Shown here: piece by piece, positions 60,538 to 64,000 of the stretch
Layout: every line of letters begins with the position of its first letter
How positions within the stretch are numbered: position 1 is the stretch's first letter
NCBI GenBank assembly: GCA_029782215.1
Contig: JAKOVD010000137.1
Location: 42,227 to 106,226 of the forward strand
Origin: Chloroflexota bacterium
Lineage (GTDB): Bacteria > Chloroflexota > Anaerolineae > J102
Length of the DNA: 64,000 bases
Reading direction: 5' to 3'
The notes under the pieces: model-generated
Databases searched by the model: none
What the model was told of the DNA's origin: nothing
Seen by the model: the letters and a program-made list of their open reading frames with translations, nothing else
Made by a program: the position numbers and the translations under genes

Positions 60538-60803
60538 AGTTCGCAGTTGCCATACGGCGTGTTCCCGGTGGCCGGCCCGCTTTCTGCGGGTCTCGCTGCG
60601 GCGAAACGCCCTTGTTCCGCAATTTCATCCCACCGGCAAGATGCTGGTGAGTACGGTACCAATGGGTTAAGGGCCTTTGTGCCGCCGAATGTACCTTCTC
60701 ACCCGCATCTTGCATTGTGTCTAGGGCCTGGTGCGTTTCACCAGCCCGCCTTGTTCCAGACCCGGATCATCTTCTCACCACTCCCTTTTCTAAGGAGTCG
60801 CTC

Positions 60804-61274
60804 ATGCCTCGTCGATATCGACCACAGCGTCGGGCAACCACCCCAGACCCCGTCTACAACAGTGAGTCTGTGTCCCGTTTCGTCAACCGTATGATGTGGA
60901 ACGGCAAGAAGAATACCGCCCAGCGCATCCTTTACGGCGCCTTCACCCTGATCGAAGAGCGCGCCAAGCGCCCCGCCATTGAGGTTTTCGAGGATGCGGT
61001 GCGCAATGCCACGCCGCAGATCGAGGTCAAGCCCCGGCGTGTGGGCGGCGCCACCTACCAGGTTCCGGTCGAGATCCGGACCGACCGCCGCCTGGCCCTG
61101 GCTCACCGCTGGCTGATTCAGAATGCCCGCAAGCGCAGCGGCAAGTCGATGACCGAGAAGCTGGCGGCTGAACTCCTGGATGCCGCCAACAACCAGGGCG
61201 CCACCATCCGCAAGCGCGACGAAACGCACAAGATGGCAGAGGCCAATCGCGCCTTCGCCCACTATCGCTACTAG
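60804..61274 (+). CDS. rpsG: 30S ribosomal protein S7
   Basis: 156 residues from ATG 60804 ([19 protein letters not shown]) after TAAGGAG. Binds the 3' major domain of 16S rRNA and starts head assembly. Seen: [35 protein letters not shown] [16 protein letters not shown], and [20 protein letters not shown] at the end. Standard length. The 266-base gap to rpsL has no gene. Confidence 0.97.
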   Translation: MPRRYRPQRRATTPDPVYNSESVSRFVNRMMWNGKKNTAQRILYGAFTLIEERAKRPAIEVFEDAVRNATPQIEVKPRRVGGATYQVPVEIRTDRRLALAHRWLIQNARKRSGKSMTEKLAAELLDAANNQGATIRKRDETHKMAEANRAFAHYRY

Positions 61275-61299
61275 AGCGTAGCAGTAACGAGCTGAGAAT

Positions 61300-61330
61300 C
61301 TCCCCGGCACTCGTTGCGAGCGCCGGGGAG
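61300..61330 (+). promoter_or_regulatory. Hairpin in the rpsG-fusA gap
   Basis: Stem CTCCCCGGC / GCCGGGGAG with an inner CTCG-TTG-CGAG stem: a near-continuous 13-bp arm. No T run follows. Processing or attenuation site by position. Confidence 0.55.
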
Positions 61331-61377
61331 TCGCATGGAGTCAGATCCACTCATTTCGTTACTGTGAGTCTGCAGTT

Positions 61378-63459
61378 ATGACCGTCAACCGTCAACTCGA
61401 CAAGATCCGCAATATCGGCATCATTGCCCACATCGATGCGGGCAAAACGACCACGACCGAGCGCGTGCTCTACTACACAGGGAACACCTATCGTCTCGGC
61501 AATGTGGACGAAGGCACCACCGTCACCGACTTCATGGAGCAGGAGCGCGAGCGCGGCATCACCATCCAGTCGGCGGCGATCACCTGCGAGTGGAAGGGAC
61601 ATCAGATCAACCTGATCGACACCCCGGGCCACATCGACTTCACCGCCGAGGTGCAGCGCAGTCTGCGCGTCCTTGACGGGGGGGTGGTAGTCTTCGACGC
61701 GGTTGCGGGCGTTGAACCCCAGTCGGAGACGGTCTGGCGCCAGGCCGACCGCTATGGCGTGCCGCGCATCTGCTTCGTCAACAAGATGGATCGCACAGGC
61801 GCTGATTTCGATCGCACGGTCAACATGATCCGCGAACGCCTGGGCGCCAACCCCGTTCCCGTTCAGTACCCCATCGGCGCCGAAAGCAGCTTCAAGGGCG
61901 CGGTCGATCTCCTCACGATGCGCGGACTCGTCTATACCGATGAGTTGGGCGCCAATCCCGAGGAAGTGGATGTGCCGGCCGATCTGGTGGAGGTTGTGCA
62001 GGTGGCGCACGAGCGCCTCGTCGAGGCCATCGCCGAGTCGGACGAGGATCTGACCGTCAAGTACCTGGAGGGCGAAAGCATCAGCCTCGAGGAGCTGAAG
62101 ACAGCGCTGCGCAAGGCCACCTTGCACGGAACCCTGGTTCCCGTGCTCTGCGGCACCTCGCTGCGCAACAAGGGCGTTCAGCCTCTGTTGGATGCCGCCA
62201 TCACCTACTTGCCCTCGCCCCTGGATCGCCCTGCCATCACAGGCCTGGTGCCAGGTCGCGACGAGACGGTGACGCGGCGCGCCGATTTCAACGAGCCGGT
62301 CTCGGCGCTCGTCTTCAAGATCATCACTGATCCCTATGTGGGCCGCCTTGCCTACGTCCGCGTTTATTCCGGCGTCCTGCGCAGCGGCGAGATGCTGCTC
62401 AATGCGACCAAGGATCGCAAAGAGCGCATTGGTCGCCTGATGCGCATCTTCGCCGACAAGCGCGACGAGGTCAAGGAGATCGGCGCCGGCGATATCGCCG
62501 CCATCATCGGCCTCCGGCACTCGTTTACAGGCGAGACTCTGTGCGATGCCGACAAGCCGGTGGTGCTGGAGGCCATCACCTTCCCCGAACCGGTGATCAG
62601 CGTGGCCATTGAGCCGCGCACCAAGGCGGACCAGGATAAGCTCTCAGAGGCGCTCAACCGCTTGTCGGACGAGGACCCCACCTTCCGCGTGCGGGTCGAT
62701 GAGAACACCGGCCAGACCCTGATCTCGGGCATGGGCGAGTTGCACCTGGAAGTCCTTGCCGACCGCATGATCCGCGAGTTCAAGGTCAGCGCCAGCGTCG
62801 GTAAGCCCCAGGTGGCCTATCGGGAGACCATTACGCAGCAGGTCAAGGCCGAGGGCCGCTTTGTACGCCAATCCGGTGGACGTGGCCAGTACGGTCATGT
62901 CAAGGTCACCTTCGAGCCCTTGGAGCCTGGCAGTGGCTTCGTCTTTGCGAATGGCATCATCGGCGGCACGGTACCCCGGGAGTACATTCCTGCGATCGAG
63001 GCTGGCATCCGCGAGGCCCTGGAAGGGGGCGTCATCGGCGGCTACCCCATCGTCGACATCAAGGCCACGCTGTACGATGGCTCTTATCATGAGGTCGACT
63101 CCTCGGAAATGGCCTTCCGTATTGCCGGTTCGCTGGCTGTCCGGGATGGTGTGCCCCGTGCCAAGCCGATTTTGTTGGAGCCGATCATGAACGTCGAGGT
63201 CGTCGTTCCCGAAGAGCAACTGGGCGACGTGATCGGCGAGTTGAACAGCCGGCGCGGCCAGATCGAGGGCCTCGAGCCCCATTCCAAGTCGATGCAGGCG
63301 GTGCGCGCCAAGGTTCCCATGGGCGAGATGTTTGGCTACGCCACGCGGGTTCGCTCCCTGACCCAAGGGCGCGGCACGTTTAGCATGGAATTCGTGCACT
63401 ACGCGCCTGTTCCCGAAAGCGTCTCGAAGTCCGTGTTGGAGGGTTCTCCGAGGCGCTGA
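61378..63459 (+). CDS. fusA: Elongation factor G
   Basis: 693 residues from ATG 61378. Translocation GTPase. G1 [15 protein letters not shown], switch [16 protein letters not shown]3 DTPGHIDF, G4 [10 protein letters not shown], domain III-IV blocks [20 protein letters not shown] in part, [12 protein letters not shown] (domain IV tip region) and [13 protein letters not shown] at the end. Standard bacterial EF-G, not a tetracycline-protection homologue (it keeps the usual G' insert). Confidence 0.98.
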   Translation: MTVNRQLDKIRNIGIIAHIDAGKTTTTERVLYYTGNTYRLGNVDEGTTVTDFMEQERERGITIQSAAITCEWKGHQINLIDTPGHIDFTAEVQRSLRVLDGGVVVFDAVAGVEPQSETVWRQADRYGVPRICFVNKMDRTGADFDRTVNMIRERLGANPVPVQYPIGAESSFKGAVDLLTMRGLVYTDELGANPEEVDVPADLVEVVQVAHERLVEAIAESDEDLTVKYLEGESISLEELKTALRKATLHGTLVPVLCGTSLRNKGVQPLLDAAITYLPSPLDRPAITGLVPGRDETVTRRADFNEPVSALVFKIITDPYVGRLAYVRVYSGVLRSGEMLLNATKDRKERIGRLMRIFADKRDEVKEIGAGDIAAIIGLRHSFTGETLCDADKPVVLEAITFPEPVISVAIEPRTKADQDKLSEALNRLSDEDPTFRVRVDENTGQTLISGMGELHLEVLADRMIREFKVSASVGKPQVAYRETITQQVKAEGRFVRQSGGRGQYGHVKVTFEPLEPGSGFVFANGIIGGTVPREYIPAIEAGIREALEGGVIGGYPIVDIKATLYDGSYHEVDSSEMAFRIAGSLAVRDGVPRAKPILLEPIMNVEVVVPEEQLGDVIGELNSRRGQIEGLEPHSKSMQAVRAKVPMGEMFGYATRVRSLTQGRGTFSMEFVHYAPVPESVSKSVLEGSPRR

Positions 63460-63476
63460 CTTCTTTTGCCCAGGAT

Positions 63477-63505
63477 TTGGCAAACCCCTGTTCCTTTGCT
63501 AGAAT
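63477..63505 (+). promoter_or_regulatory. Putative tuf promoter
   Basis: -35 TTGGCA (63477-63482), 17-base spacer, -10 TAGAAT (63500-63505), starting 18 bases after fusA. It leaves a leader of about 260 bases before tuf. In 63506-63775 I see no gene or tRNA. Confidence 0.7.
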
Positions 63506-63775
63506 AGCTAGGTTTGCGTGACGGGTGCCTTGCAGCGCCCGGATCGCCCGGTTTCAGAACGGACTCTACTCAGCCCGCTTCAACCGGCAAGTCATCAACC
63601 ACGACGGGAACGCGGAGCCGGTCGAAAAAGCCAATCGGCTCTGGGTTCTCCTTATTTGTCTCTAAAACGGTCACGTCTTTTTCCCATCTAAACGATTTCG
63701 GTGCTGGACACGTTCCGGCGTCCATACGCAGTCCGGTTCGACACCGGTCTATCTATCGAAGGAGTTGTTCCTCAC

Positions 63776-64000
<225 letters not shown>

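Noticed and set aside
63506..63775. tRNA gene between fusA and tuf
   Set aside because: No cloverleaf with TTCRA and acceptor pairing could be found.

Overview
The window is GC-rich, densely coded bacterial DNA. It most likely comes from a chromosome of a Chloroflexota member (Anaerolineae/Caldilineae-like). This assignment is inferred from secreted proteins with Thr-Pro-rich linkers, an RHS protein with NHL repeats, a class II (B12-dependent) ribonucleotide reductase paired with NrdR, many GTG/TTG starts, and lineage-type insertions in RpoB, RpoC and S12. It does not rest on a database search.

Layout. 1-0.5 kb: the 5' part of an IS630-type transposase (minus strand), with a frame break at a run of seven C. 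0.8-2.6 kb: a radical SAM protein. 2.6-3.6 kb: a repeat field around an intact GxxExxY gene, in which the gene's own 3' end recurs as fossils. 3.6-8 kb: galE, then a pgeF-yggS-proC-yggT run and a lipoprotein. 8.2-9.05 kb: a possible two-gene module, a BrnT-scar/antitoxin-like gene plus a PD-(D/E)XK-like protein. 9.5-15.5 kb: a 2010-residue RHS/NHL surface protein. 15.8-18.5 kb: a minus-strand operon of dodecin, a small membrane protein, a SAM methyltransferase, Tag glycosylase and a DNA methyltransferase. 18.9-21.1 kb: a secreted subtilase. 21.7-28.8 kb: a GltD-type oxidoreductase, divergent rpiB with a fused murF-alr gene, an ECF sigma/anti-sigma pair and a zinc-ribbon membrane protein.

29-50.8 kb is the core of the window: a long minus-strand division and cell wall (dcw) cluster in the order mraZ-rsmH-ftsL-ftsI-murF-mraY-murD-ftsW-murG-[two CvpA-like membrane proteins]-murC-murB-ddl-ftsQ-ftsA-ftsZ, followed by nrdR-nrdJ. 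Many neighbours overlap by 1-8 bases (ATGA or TGATG). The cluster starts at a promoter followed by four 10-bp direct repeats, a textbook MraZ operator. nrdR-nrdJ has its own promoter with two NrdR boxes 31 bp apart.

51-64 kb, plus strand: rpoB-rpoC-rpsL-rpsG-fusA-tuf, with the last gene cut by the window edge. Promoters can be proposed before rpoB and before tuf, and each gap between rpoB and fusA except rpsL-rpsG carries a strong hairpin.

Together the genes cover peptidoglycan precursor synthesis (Alr, Ddl, MurB-G, MraY), septum assembly (FtsZ/A/Q/L/I/W), dNTP supply, transcription and translation. Most novelty lies in the accessory 0-28 kb part and in the two unassigned membrane proteins within the dcw cluster.
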